Positions 47,979 to 60,130 of a stretch of 64,000 nucleotides of DNA are shown one piece after another. The notes beneath the pieces are model-generated. The model searched no databases. It was given only the letters and a program-made list of their open reading frames with translations, and had not been told where the DNA came from. A program made the position numbers and the translations under genes. This DNA comes from Aristolochia californica (taxonomy: Eukaryota > Streptophyta > Magnoliopsida > Piperales > Aristolochiaceae), in NCBI GenBank assembly GCA_029961685.1, contig JARWKL010000010.1, forward strand, positions 2,666,001 to 2,730,000, given 5' to 3'. The number at the start of each line of letters is the position of its first letter. The first letter of the stretch is position 1.

Positions 47979-48690
47979 TCTTTCCTCCTTCGGTTCTTAC
48001 TGGAGAGGTTTCCTCTTTTGGTCCCATCCCATATCTTCACCCTGGGTTTACGTAAACAAGTCGGTTTGCGAGCTTGCGAACCGAACCGAGCCTCATTTGG
48101 GTTCGGCTCATTTACTTAAACGAGTGAAAAACCGATCTCGAATTTGATTCGAGATCGGGTTTAGTTGAGCTGGAATTGAGCCAAGCTCGAGCAACTCACG
48201 AACCGGCTCGGTTTGATGCCACCCCTACCTAAAAGCTACCAGTTGGTATCATATTTACGCAGTACTTCCCTTTAGAAAATATTTTCACAAAGGCCATTGC
48301 AACCTGACCAATTGTTACTACTTGCTCAAAGCTTGGATTATTTGATGTCTTTGCACCAACTTGAGTGAGAGTATTGAAGAAGTATTAATGTCATATCTTA
48401 TAATAAAAGGGCTAAGGGCTAAGTGGCATACTTTGTAATTACTAGATGTTGTTTGTTTCTTTTGCTCTTTATTATGTATTAGAGTTTCTACCCTATATTA
48501 TAATTAAGAAGTCTAGAGGGGGAAGCTCAGGTCGAGCTCTTCTTCCTTTTACCCTAAATCATCTTCTCTCTTCACACATCTAGACCACTCTCTTAAACTA
48601 CTATTCTCCTCTTTTATCTTCTACTTCTTTTCTCTGTTTTCTTCTTCTCAACCTTAAATTTTTTTAATATAAAACCCTAGAATTTAATAA

Positions 48691-51600
48691 TCGTCTTCTT
48701 TCTTCCTCTCCATTTTATAATTAAAAATTACACACTATTTATGATTAATTTTTTTACTTTAACAAATATAATATTTTAATGTACTATAGTACTTTTTATT
48801 TTTAATATTAATATTAAAACAAAATTTCTATCGTATAATAATATTTATAATATATTAAAAAATAAAAATTGTTTAATTTTAAAATAAATAGTAAATTTTA
48901 ATTTATATATATATTATATGTGTGATTTTTTTTATATGTTCAAATATTATTTAATACATAGATTTTATCATATTAATATATTACAATACATTTTTGTATA
49001 ATAATTATTTACTATTATTTTAGGAAAAATTTAAAAATGATTAAGATTTTTACTAATAAAAAGAGACAAAACTAGCATCTCAACATACTCATGTGAACAA
49101 GTAGAGATAACCCAAAAGAAAAGTCTCAACATTAATGGACAGCCCTAGTTTGATCTTATACTGAAACATAGTTCAAGAAGTCTCAGAAGACGATAAACTA
49201 CAAGGAAGACTAATGTTCCTGGCTCGTAAAATCATTTTTTCCCTTCCGTCCATTACTTGTGGTTGGATTTGACTGATTAGATTAATCAGTTTTCAGATGC
49301 CGTGTCCTGCAAATAAAGAAGACGAAGATGTCGTTGAAAAGCTTCAACAAATCTGCGACAACCAGAGTCTTCTGGTAATGGTCACTGCATTGTCGCTGAA
49401 TCTAGGGTAACCAACGCGAAGAAGAAAGTGACGGATACTTGACTTTTGATGGAACTACAGATTACAACTCTCCGTCTCTTTTAACCAGCAGATGCAGTGT
49501 CAATTTCTTGAAGCTCTCTGCATGTAACTATCAAGAAAAATGAAAAATCTAAGTTAAAAAGACTTGGGTCATGTTTCCTAAATTGGGTAACATATTTTAT
49601 TTAATTATATTTAATATGAGCTAAAATTTGAATTATGATTTAAGATAACGATTTTCTAACAATATTGTGATGTTGTGGTCCAGCTTGAGTCCGACTGGTG
49701 GCAACGATTTCGAAAAAAAAAATGGAAGAAAAACATATGCAAAGAGTGAGTTACACGTGCAACGATGGGAAAGAGTAAATGTTGACGGAATCGAGAGGGC
49801 ACCGTCCAGGTGGTTTAGTTTGGGAGGGGGTGTGGTGGAGAAGGAGTTATAGGTGGAGAAGCAGAGAAAGAATTTGGAGGATGGCAGATGCATACCTTGT
49901 TAGATATTGAACTTAACCATATTAAAGGATGAACTGAACTATACCTTTATAATTGATTAAGGGTAGTATTTATATAATTTAGAATACAAAATATAAGTTT
50001 TACATGAGAAGATAATACAACGTGACATAAATCCAATGTGATTTTATCTGATAACTGAAGGGATTATGTTCATTCTTTTTGTCACATTATACTTTGTTGT
50101 GTACCGATATGTATCACATTCAAATTTTCAGAGTTTTGGACAACCATGTTTAGAGAAGTTAGAGTACCTCCTTTAACTTGGAAAACCAGTTGCAAGTTGT
50201 TCTTGGTTGGATTAATCTAAAGAAAGCTGAAAGAGTCTTGTTGAGAGAGGCACAAGTAAAAGTAAAACTTTCTTGCCCACAAAAATTTAACCTAACTTTG
50301 GAACCAGGGAATGAATCATTGATTCATCTCTAAGCTTGGCAAGTGATGAGCACACTTGGGCATTACTTGCTTCTTGAAATACCAAATAATTGGAGTGATG
50401 CATGATTATGTAACAACTACACTCTTCTATTCCTGAGGTGAGATAACTCACTCCCCTTTGAAAGCTAAAGGTGCCTGCTTGGTGTCTTGGGTGTTAGGTC
50501 ACAAATAATTACAACTTCTCCCAATTTTAAAATAATGGTGATTGATAATGGCTTGGAGTAGGTATTTTGGTTTAGATGATGCCTCAAAACTTTAAAATTA
50601 TATTAGATGATTAGATTTGTCATATTCTTCGGAAAACTGGGAAGTCAAACATAAGAGTGACTACTACGAGTGTGATATGTATGTGTGCATGTGCGTGTGT
50701 GTTTATATCGAAATATATATTGTATTTTTTAGTATGTATGTGTGCATGTGTTATTCTTACTTAGGTCAAGTTGCTTACTTGTGATAGTTTAATAAGGTGG
50801 CAAGGTCTTCAATAATTGAGAAATCTCGGAGCATAACATGGCACATGAAAGAAGGAGAAGTTTATGATAAAATATGAGAAACTAAAAAAAAAATCAATTT
50901 ACGTAAAAAAGGCGAAAAAAACTAGGGAAGAAAAGCCAAAAGAGTTAGTGGCATGGCCACTAAACCCATTTTCAAATGCATATCGATGTCATCGATTTTA
51001 TATTTCCCGTCTTTGTTACTTAGTTTAATCAAAAGGATTAGTGAAAAAGAAGATATAAAAACTAAAAAATAGACTAACCCATCCTTTATAATCTTATAAT
51101 AAGTTAAGAGGCACATGTGATGAGAATTTTAAATGTCATGTGTGTGGCTAGTGTACATAAAAGTCTAGGTCCATGAGATTTGAGTCCAAAGTGTTCACTT
51201 AATGGAAGTCCATTCACATATAGTGACAATCAAGTTCATGTGGCATGGTTTTATTAATTTTTAATGAAACCAATGTCAATGTATTACTCAAATGGCACTA
51301 AATATTAGTTTGAGGTGTCTATTTTCATATTTAAAAAACCTCCAATCTCACAATCAATCTAAAAGCGTTTTCATCTGATATGGGTGATGTATTGGTGATG
51401 AAGTTGTGATGTAATAAGAACATTTTCATATTACTCTGCCCATTCGTTTTCTAGTCACCCACCAAAGATCCAGGCTTGCTAGCTACAAAGGGCTATAGAA
51501 AATGGCTAATGTGGATTAAAAAAAGAATAACATACATGTAAAAACATGTAGGTACAGTGTGTCTTACATACAAAAACCCTGTAGGGCATCCACCCTAGAG

Positions 51601-51738
51601 AAACTACTCACTGAAACAAAAACAAAAAAGATAACACTAACAATCCTATCTCCCTCCCTCTAAGGCAAAGATGAGTAGGGGAGTTGTGATAAATATGAGA
51701 TATGTATATAAACAAGAGGATAGGGCTGGCAGATGGTC
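48691..51738. other. AT-rich intergenic region, no gene
   Basis: 48700-49080 is extremely AT-rich. 49130-49900 is more balanced but has no recognisable protein; the overlapping open frames at 49633-49893 (minus) and 49667-49852 (plus) lack domain features. At 50680-50755 GT/GC-TA-rich microsatellite-like sequence contains two copies of TATGTATGTGTGCATGTG. The right end (about 51550-51738) should be the 3' UTR of the DOMON-b561 gene. Confidence 0.5.
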
Positions 51739-53780
51739 CTAAACTCCCTGAGAATTCCTCCCTCCATAGCCATTAACTCCGTTTGCTCCGTTGGCGCCGT
51801 GGTGCGACTTGTCGGAACCCCCCCGTTTCCTCTTTATAACAATTGGCCATGTGACAGCTTCTAGGATGAGAGCAATGGCGCCGAGGGCGATGATGATGCC
51901 GATGTAGGCCCTCTTCCAGCTCTTGGAGGGGTCAAGAATGTCCAGACCTTTGAAGACGTTAATGACGCTAAGGACGATCACCATGTACCCCACAGAGTGG
52001 TGGTAGATGTTCCAGTAGAAGCGGTACTTGTGATCCTTCTTGGGTCTGAGGAGTAAGGCGAAAACCTAGAGAGCAAAGCAGAATTCCCTTCAGCATTCTC
52101 AATCCACAGAGATTTTTGGAACTGATGAAACTGAATCGACTTTGACTAGTTAACAAATGTTTGCTTGATTTTCTACTTCCTTCTAGAAAATCTAACATAG
52201 GATTCCCTTGAAAGAAACTTGTGTAAATCTTGTTGTTTAAGCATCCAGATGCATCTCCATTAACAGTAGAATAGACTTAGATTGGTAGCTCAGACATGTA
52301 TGGACAAGCAAATGTATCACCAAACCCATTGACAAAGAACCCTCAAGAGTGGTAAGGATTAAGCAGGTTTACCATGGTCTATGCATTTGGAAAGGACTCG
52401 TGATAAAACAAATCTTCAAATCTAGAGTAAAGATGGAGGAACAGAGTAAAAGATTACCTGTAGTGTGCCCAGAACAAAGAGGGTGATTCCGATGTTCCGG
52501 TGGGTAGTCTGGGTGACTCCGGCAGAATCACTGCCGAGTTTCAGGCCAGTTCCCCACCCGGCAACACCGACAATGTAGGCAGATGATTGGCAAGCTACAT
52601 GGAGGTAAAACCAAGCTGGATCAGCTGACTTGAACACCTTCACATACCTCGCCATAATGGCACCAAGAGGCATGAGGGTGCCCCAGCTCACAGCACTCAA
52701 TACTCCATGGACCTGAACCCAGTTGAATCACAGTTAGAAATTGGCTAAATATGTGATAAAAACCAACCAAACTTGGAGGGATATGAATTTCTAAAGAGAT
52801 TTCATTGAGTGGAGAAAAAAATACTTCAGCATACATAAGGAAACACATATTAATTAGAATTCGATCATGGTTTATTTCATGATATTTCAGTAGATTCTTA
52901 TGCTTTAAAACAAGAACTGCTACGAGTATGAAAACAAGCCTTTATATGTGAGGAATAGTTATACTCTTTAAGGCCAATCACCCTGTAGCAAATCTAAAGA
53001 AATGAAAAGCTTCGCAAAGAAGAATGGAATTTAGAACCTCATTAACCAAACCCACAAATTGTTCATGGAGATCACTGATTAGGAGGAAACCAAAATAAGG
53101 AAAAAAAAAACAAAATTTTAAACCAAAAAATAATATTTTTAACAGCAAAACCCATTTCAGGATGCAATTACACTTACATTCTTCCGCCGGATTCGAGTAT
53201 CTCCAGAAGCAGCTACCTGCCCAGAGAGGAAATCCAGAGTGCCTGCGGACAGTTTATTGTCGCCTCTGAGTGGATGACTATCAAGCGTTTCACCCGAAAT
53301 CGGCCCTTCCTGCCACACTTGATTGACATTAGTGCGGCCGTTGGGGAGCTCCACATCTGCGTAAATGGTCATACTTCCACCATCTGTCTCCGACCTAATA
53401 TTATTGACCTGAAATGAGAGATTCTGCCTTTGCATCGTGGGACTATACGTGGTAATTCGTGTTGTGTAAGCATCCGTGGATCCATTAGCATGTCGGACCC
53501 CAATGATAGCCTCTGCTCCTACCATACCTCTAGCAGTCGGATTGATTGCCCACGCAATCCACCCCGCTGAAGATAGAGGTGCTCTGTAGGCGATGGAAAC
53601 GCTTCCATTGCCTGCTGAGTAAGTCCAGTGAAGAAAAGAACCCAACCGCGGTAAATCATTGCAGGCAGTATACAGCCTGTTCGAAAATCTTTGGCTACCG
53701 CAGGTTTGTGCCGAGGCGGAAGAAAGAAACAGAGGAAGGAGAAGACAGATGACGAAGATGGGTTTGAAGATGTCACCCAT
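51739..53780 (-). CDS. DOMON and cytochrome b561 domain-containing protein (CYBDOM)
   Basis: Three exons, 53780-53178, 52712-52458 and 52065-51739, join in phase 0 to give 394 residues. The start is the ATG at 53780; upstream in-frame sequence uses no ATG. A signal peptide (hydrophobic core about 8-20, cleavage near ASA/Q at 24/25) precedes a DOMON domain (about 50-180, [10 protein letters not shown] at 81-90) and a five-helix cytochrome b561 domain (about 200-345). His203, His239, His272 and His308 are the likely heme-b ligands. The C-terminal tail is basic, then Gly/Asn-rich. Family members sit in the plasma membrane or endomembranes and move electrons across the bilayer, probably from ascorbate to apoplastic acceptors. 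Arabidopsis relatives At4g17280/At5g47530 (from memory) are labelled auxin-responsive. All splice borders are GT-AG. Confidence 0.95.
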
Positions 53781-55780
53781 CGTGTCTGATAAATAAAACT
53801 TCAAACACTTGATTCACCCCCTGACTACTCTCAAAGCTGATCTTCCAGTGCCTGATCTGCCCACATGAAACAGGAAACCAAAAATTTATGGTCTTGAATC
53901 AGCTGGTTTGTAAGCGAAACAAGATTTTTTCCTATCTGGGTACGAGTCTTTCGGATCAAAGCCGGTTTTAAGCGACAAAACAGCGAAACCCAAAACACCC
54001 ACGAGAGAAAAAGGATACAAGAAGATGATTAAACGAAGAGAAACAACAATTGCCTACACAGGGATCGATTATCCGTGGGATCACAGGCCAGATACTGGGT
54101 GTGAGGCAAAGAAGGAGAATGGCATGGATGTCTTTAAAAGAGGGAGGAAGGTGGGGTTGTTGACTGGTCTAATGTGGAAGCTTCTCTTGCAGTGCCTGCG
54201 ATTCCAAATTCTAATATCCGAAAAATGGACAGAAAAGAGTTCCACGCCGGACCGAAGCAGTCACAGGAAAATCTCTCCCCAATTTCTTAAAAGCTTTTGT
54301 CATCATATAATTGTCACAGAGTCCCATCTGTTTCTCCTTCCAAACCTCTTCTCCTTTTCCCACCTAAAGAAAATTCCTCTGTTTTCTGGTCCAACTACAA
54401 ACCCCCAAAGTTGTCTGAAATCTGTCGACTTTGTCAAGCCTATCTTCGCCATTGTTTAAGATGGCTGAGGCGCTGAGCTTTGAGATGGACACCACATGGA
54501 CAGCAAACAGATGAGATCGATTAAACAATCATAGCTATCTCAATCTATTAAATAATTCTATAAAAAACTACACAAACTCAAACTTCAGAAAGACTGAATT
54601 TCCATTCTGGACAAACTGTTGAAGTTTCTTCATTAAATACACAATAAATGATACCCTTTTTCGATTAGTTCTTCTGTACCGTCTTAGTTTGATGCTTTTT
54701 CTTGCTTTTCACTCACCAAATTCGAAGAGGTAAAAGCGAGAGTCGGCTGAGGAAGCTGCCCGACGAAGCGGCGTGGCGATATTCTATAGAAGCCGTCTTG
54801 AGAAAAACAGGCCGCAAAAGGCGACGGCGTTTACAAGTCAAAGAAACTAAACCTACCGGCCACGACGCGTTCCCCGAGTTCCAACTCACCCACTTCACTT
54901 TTTCTCTACGCGTTCGGCTGAATTCACCTGCTCCAAATCCATGTCAGCTTCATCCGAGTCAAGAGTTAATTCAACAGAAAGAATCCCCCGAGTCATCCTA
55001 GACTCGGTATACTTGGATTCAAACTCCCAATGTTTCCAACTCAGTTTGAGTCTCAACTCTTTCTTTGTTCATTACTTCTACTAAGCGTGAAGCAAGCCCT
55101 AATTAATGAATAACTTTGACTAATGGCTTAACATTTCAACTTTGTAATCTGAACTCACCAAGAAATTTGATCGACTTAACTTGGATTAAGACTGTATTTA
55201 CCGTTTTTTCCAAGTTTTCGATATCGAATGACTTCGTAGATGATGCCACTTCAACTTTCTTTTGTTGACATGAACAACATGATTTATTCAACACGCTATA
55301 AATTATGAATTCTGGGAAAATGAGAGTAAACCTAAGACCATGTTAGTGCGTTGGAAGTGTATTTCTAGTAAAATATGTTTCTAATGACCATTAGTGTCTT
55401 ATGTTTCTTCGAAATATTAGAAATTCTTACTAGGAAAGATATTTAATTTTCTCAGGTAAGATTTTTCAATAGCCAAGATGGTCGGAAAACCAGATAAAAA
55501 AATTTTGAATAAATATTTGAAAATTGGTGTAGGTAATTTTATATTTGATATTTTATTTGACTAAAAATTTATCGAATAAGTATAGTAACATATGAGATTG
55601 ATTATTAATTTTTATTTATTTCCCAGGAAAAAAAAAACACTAACAAGTACAGTAACATATCTGTATCCTAAATCCGGAGATATAAATTTTCAACCAGGGG
55701 CACTTATTATCGCCTAAGTTGAGTCTCCTTTATCCATGCATAATGAAGGATAAAGCAAAATTAAGCTAATTTTTTTTTTT
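53781..55780. other. 5' flank of DOMON-b561 gene and spacer
   Basis: Includes the promoter and 5' UTR of the gene to the left (minus strand). Open frames at 54025-54459 and 54702-55001 (plus) have no recognisable domain and unconvincing composition; I treat them as chance. 55400-55680 is AT-rich and featureless. Confidence 0.45.
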
Positions 55781-55796
55781 TTATATTGAAGTTGAA

Positions 55797-55988
55797 TCAA
55801 TAGGGGCCCGAGTCCTCCATTACAGGTCTTCCAAGCTTAAAAACTCCACGCCGTGGTATGCAAGCTAAGTGCTGGTTCTCTTTCCCTGGGTCAAGATAAC
55901 TAATACGAAGCTCTGAGAGCTCTTGACACGACAATAATTGTTCACTGACGACGCTGCTCTTCAAAGCAATCTGTGGCTGTGAACCCAT
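55797..55988 (-). other. Uncharacterised 63-aa open frame followed by poly-A-like run
   Basis: An ATG-started frame on the minus strand (begins MGSQPQIALKSSVVSEQLLS, ends PVMEDSGPY) is followed, after its stop, by a run of 12 A (plus-strand T run, about 55771-55782). The region 55790-56360 is clearly less AT-rich than its surroundings. This could be the 3' end of a retroposed transcript, a captured exon or chance. I do not recognise the protein and no function is proposed. Confidence 0.25.
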
Positions 55989-56408
55989 GCTGTTGGCAAG
56001 AAAGCCGTAATGTCTCCTTCTTCACTGCTTACGATTTCTCCCCAGAAACAAAAGAAAGTCAATCACGTCTCCCATTTTTTCCTTTCAGGTAGGTGAGGCT
56101 GCTGCCATCCCCAAGCTCGGTCGTTGCTCCCTGCAACTTACTCTTCAATGACGTTCCAAGTGAGCCGGGTCGAGTTAACTGAGTTGTAACAAACTTTCTC
56201 ATCTTCTTCTTCCTTCTGTTCTTCCTCTTCTAACGGGTCACCTTCAGCTTGAAACTTTACTTTAACGTGTTGATTCGGAGTCCATCTTTGCTGAAAGGCT
56301 CATCTATCTTACTGGGAAGTAGACGAGCCTACTCGTTCCCTGTCTGGTGTCAACCCTGCGAGGATGGTTTTTTTTATTTGGGCTCTCTAGTTATGGAATC
56401 TAGGTTCG

Positions 56409-56590
56409 GGTATGTTTAGAACACTATGGAAAAGAAAAGAAGATAAGAATTTAACCATTATTATTCTAAAAAATAGTTAATAAAAATAAGAATTTGATCA
56501 TTATTTTATTTTCGTTAACTATATTTGGGAATAATAATGGTCAAATTACTATTTTTTTTTCTTTTCTAGGGGTTCCAAACAAACCCTAAG
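56409..56590. mobile_element. MITE-like element, copy 2
   Basis: Left end GGTATGTTTAGAAC and right end GTTCCAAACAAACCC form imperfect terminal inverted repeats, followed inward by AAAAGAAAAG and its complement. The interior (AAGAATTTAACCATTATTATT and inverted counterparts) matches the element at 39945-40160. The 9-mer CTAGGTTCG occurs immediately left (56400-56408) and a few bases to the right (56597-56605). Noncoding. Confidence 0.6.
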
Positions 56591-56605
56591 ACGAAACTAG
56601 GTTCG

Positions 56606-58119
56606 TTTATTCGTATGGATTCTATTAGAATAGATGACTCTAATTTTACCTCTTACCGAAACAAAGTTCATAAAATCACAAGAGAGTCATGGTAATTCGT
56701 AATTGTTATGGTCTTCAGATGGAATGGATAGTACTAATTTCAAGACATAACTTGAAAAAACCCTGAAGGGTATTCAAAAGGAACTCATTTTTTGAATTTT
56801 AGGTGGGTTGGTGAATGATAAGGTGTTTGCCATAAATTAAACTTGGTTTTGCCTATCTAATGTTCACTTGGTAGCCCAAGTGGATGATACTTAGATATTA
56901 ATATTTTATTTTATTTTGTTGTTAGTAAGATATCCATATTTTTCTTTTGACTAGGACCATGTGACACTAAAGCATTAATTATGCTTATGGTAGTGAGGAA
57001 CCACAAGATCTTTTAAGCTCAAATCAATTTTTATATTTGACCCACTTTAAGCTCTAAGTAATGAGCATGAGTTATGTGAACATATCGGTCTTTGTCTTTG
57101 TGACTCGATCTTTCTTCTCTAACCGATTAACTAGGATAAGTTTTAATTTTTTGTTTAAGTTTATAGAGGGGTCAATGCACGACAAATTACTCAATAAATA
57201 CAACAAATTTATAGATCAGGTTACTATATTTACTCCCAAGGTGTTTGCACATCAAAGTTAAATCCACTCATTCGCAATCTAATGATATCTAGAACAACAA
57301 ACCCAAAAAAGTCCAAATTACAGTAGTTGCCCAACACTTGGGAAATTGATTTGTTAATAACAACTATCAATTAGTTTATTCAAGTCTCGATTCATTTATA
57401 ACACAACAAGGGTTGCTTGCTTTACAATTAAGTTCAAAGCTTTTGGTTCATGTAAATATTATAATAACCAAACACAATAACAGTATACCCAATTCTTGGC
57501 AACTACAACAATAAGGAGCTCAATGATTTCCAAGTATGTGCTCAATGAGATTACATTCAACTGGTGAAACCCTGTGTGATGCATAGGAGAGAAAAAAGAA
57601 TGTAATTAAAAAAGAGATAAATAATTTTTAATAATATATGCATGTTATTTGAGTAATTACACAATAAAATTAATTTGGGTTTGTAAAAATCAAATCCTAA
57701 TTTTTTATATTATTTTTTGCCACTTAGACTATAATATAAAGTAAGACAAAAGCCAAAATTTTAAAATAAAATAATACTTATTTTCTACTTAGAATAGAGT
57801 CAACCTTTTATGACTAACCCCTTATCTTGCATGGTTTTTCCAAGGATATCATTCTCTTTCAATGGAGTAAATGGAAAACCTATTCTTGCTTTAAGCAAGG
57901 ATGGGTCTATGGGATCTGCCCCTTTGTCATCTTGATATGGGAATGTCCTCTCCTTCATTGTTGATACATGCAAATAAGGTAACATGCTCCAAATCCATTT
58001 TTATCATTAATTTTTTAATTAAATTAAATTAGTTTTAAAATTTTAATAATTAGATTTCAGTTTCTTGCATCTATTTCTTCTATCTTTGTTCCAAAGTTGT
58101 ATTAAGAGGTTCTGAGACA
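56606..58119. other. AT-rich spacer, no gene
   Basis: Nothing recognisable apart from weak open frames at 57061-57261 (plus) and 57800-57985 (minus), which I do not call. The right part leads into the Copia fragment. Confidence 0.45.
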
Positions 58120-59077
58120 TCCAAGATAGAAGGCGGCAATGAAAAAAGAGATGCATGCACTATATGAAAATCATACTAGGGTTCTAGTTCCTCTTCCTCC
58201 CAGCAAAAAACTAGTGAATTGTACATGAGTTTTCACTATCAAGCACAATTTGGATAGTTATGTTGTTCGCCTCAAGGTTCGACTCGCTATAAAGGGGTAT
58301 ACTCAGTGTTATGGAGGGGATTACGAGGAAACACTCTCCCTAATGACTAAATTAAACTCAATATGCATCTTATTATCTCTTACACTAATTCCCCTTGGCC
58401 GGTTTATCAATTGGATGTAAAGAATGCTTTTTTGAATGAATATATTAAATAAGAGATATATATGCATTAATTACCTAGTTTTATGGTTGAGGGGGAATCA
58501 GTATGCAAATTAAGGAAATCTTTATATGGGTTTAAATAGTCTCCTCGAGCTTGGTTTGACAAATTTAGTCAAGCAATATCGCGTTGTGGACTCAGACAGT
58601 GCTCAGTTGATCATTTCGTCTTTATCATGAATACCTTAAAAAGAAGAGTATTAGTGACAGTTTATGTAGATGATATCGTCTTAACTAGCAGTGATGTAGA
58701 CAGTATAAAAGAAGTCATAGAGAAGATATGCAAAGAATTTTGGACTTCTAAAATATTTTTTGGATATTGAGGTCTTCCAATCAAAGTATGAGATTGTATT
58801 ATCTCAAAGGAAGTATGTTTTGAATCTACTTGTGGACATAAGGATGATGGGGTGTCAACCATCGGACACTCCTATGGATGTCAATATAAACCTTTGTGCA
58901 AACTCTGGAGAAGATGTTGATATAGGTAAATATCATAGGCTTGTGGAAAAACTTATTTACCTTACAATGACTAGATCAGATATATCATATGCAATAAGTA
59001 TGGTGAGCCAATATATGCACAAAGCACAACTGACCCAGTGGCAAGCTTTGGAGAGGATATTGAGATATTTAAAATGA
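58120..59077 (+). mobile_element. Copia reverse transcriptase fragment
   Basis: Plus-strand remnant of the RVT_2 domain. It begins MKKEMHALYENHTRVLVPLP (about 58140) and, after frame changes, includes SLYGFKXSPRAWFDKF (X = stop) and a preserved YVDDIVLTSS active-site motif (about 58663-58692). It ends in an intact 105-codon frame at 58760-59077 (KYHRLVEKLIYLTMTRSDIS). Frameshifts occur near 58440 and 58740, and the sequence stops before RNase H is complete. No LTRs are recognised nearby. Confidence 0.8.
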
Positions 59078-59599
59078 GCTCTGGGGAAAGGGCTTCTCTG
59101 TAAGAATCATAGTCACTTTAACAAGCACAAATGGTGTCTCATGGTCATAAACTAATTTACAAGTCAAACACAAATAAAATACACCCGTCCTATGTACCAT
59201 CCAATTTTTATAGCAACTTAATTATAATCCCAAATAATTTTATTTGAAAGTGAAAGGACTCTTTTAGGAAACTCAAATCGAGGTTGAAAATGTGGTCTTT
59301 GTAAAAACTTCAAGTGAATCTTGTTAACCGAGTGTTGACTCCCATCCATATTTTGATAATAATAAAAAGTTAATTAATCTAAAAATTACAAATTTAATGC
59401 TTTTAGTTTTTGTGATCCCAAATGTTAGTGCATCATTCCCAAATGTTAAATTAATCAACGCCCCTATACCTTATTCATTAAATTACTTAATTGACTTAAT
59501 CACACTTTCAATTAGTCAAATTACATACACATTAGTCAATTGCTTAATTTGATACATAATCAATTTTAAGAAAATAAAATTTTATATATATAATTTTTT

Positions 59600-59699
59600 T
59601 GTTGTTTTCAGCATTCCATGGTGATTAGGTTTAGTTGTGAGGTAATGAGAAGAAGGAAGGAAACAAAAGAAGAGATGAAGGTGAAAGAAGAAGGAGAAG

Positions 59700-59759
<60 letters not shown>

Positions 59760-60130
59760 GACGCCTGGTTAAGGAGAAGAGGAGAAGAAGAGAGGATGTT
59801 GGGGAAACAAAGGATTAGGGTTGTGATAGTTAATCCCTAATCCTCCTCCTTAAGTTTTATATATATATTTAAAAAAGTAAAAATTATATTTATACCCTTC
59901 ACCCTAATAATTGAGCAAAAAGACAAAAAGCTTAGAATTTTTACATTGATGCCACTAGTGATTGCTCGTAACTTCTAACACCCCCCTCAAGTCGATAGAG
60001 AGAAGACATCATAGATTCCCAGTTTTGTACATATAATGGTAAGAATCTTTGAAGTAATCGGCTTTGTGAGTATATCAGCAACTTGACTTTAAGATGAAAT
60101 ATGTTCGATTTTAAATAGATGCATTTGGTT
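59600..60130 (-). mobile_element. 3' end and LTR of another Copia element
   Basis: On the minus strand, 60130-60000 encodes the decayed RNase H C-terminus. The polypurine tract GACTTGAGGGGGG (about 59982-59994) and an LTR starting TGTTAGAAGTTACGAGC follow it. The LTR runs to about 59600 and includes a (GA)26 microsatellite. The rest of the element is not recognisable to the right. Confidence 0.65.
59705..59756 (+). repeat. (GA)26 microsatellite
   Basis: Fifty-two bases of uninterrupted GA dinucleotide repeat, surrounded by further GA-rich sequence (AGAAGGAGAAG). Likely length-polymorphic. Confidence 0.95.

Larger units (their letters stand above)
46098..48227. mobile_element. Composite hAT-type transposon with 8-bp target-site duplication
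   Basis: The ends are TAGGGGTGGCATCAA (46098-46112) and its exact reverse complement TTGATGCCACCCCTA (48213-48227). Flanks CCTAGAAG (46090-46097) and CCTAAAAG (48228-48235) match at 7 of 8 bases, the size typical of hAT elements. Removing the element and one flank copy restores continuity of the Copia RNase H sequence. Subterminal regions are full of GAGCTCGAGCC-type repeats. An additional inward-facing TIR-like sequence (ending GATGCCAACCCTA at 46933) suggests a first element, 46098-46933, joined to a second segment holding a captured exon. No transposase frame is visible, so it is non-autonomous. Confidence 0.8.
45110..48690 (+). mobile_element. Copia retrotransposon remnant carrying a nested hAT element
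   Basis: A probable 5' LTR (about 45110-45414) ends CCTAGAATCTAACA and is followed by a primer-binding site TTGTATCAGAGTA (45415-45427). A related 3' LTR (about 48372-48690) follows a purine-rich tract. Internally only RNase H is recognisable: from about 45850, with VVARSSVEAKYKVIAHVVSE and QHHCDNQMATYIVANHFFS, up to 46097. The same gene resumes at 48236 with residues matching the family motif that ends in IFTKA. Gag, protease, integrase and RT are missing or unrecognisable. Both LTR starts are approximate. Confidence 0.65.

Noticed and set aside
54025..54459. 144-codon plus-strand open frame upstream of the DOMON-b561 gene
   Set aside because: No recognisable domain and low-complexity C-terminal half; it lies in the divergent promoter region and its composition fits chance.
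54702..55001. 99-codon plus-strand open frame
   Set aside because: Arg/Lys-rich with no family resemblance, overlaps an equally long antisense frame, no transcript signals.
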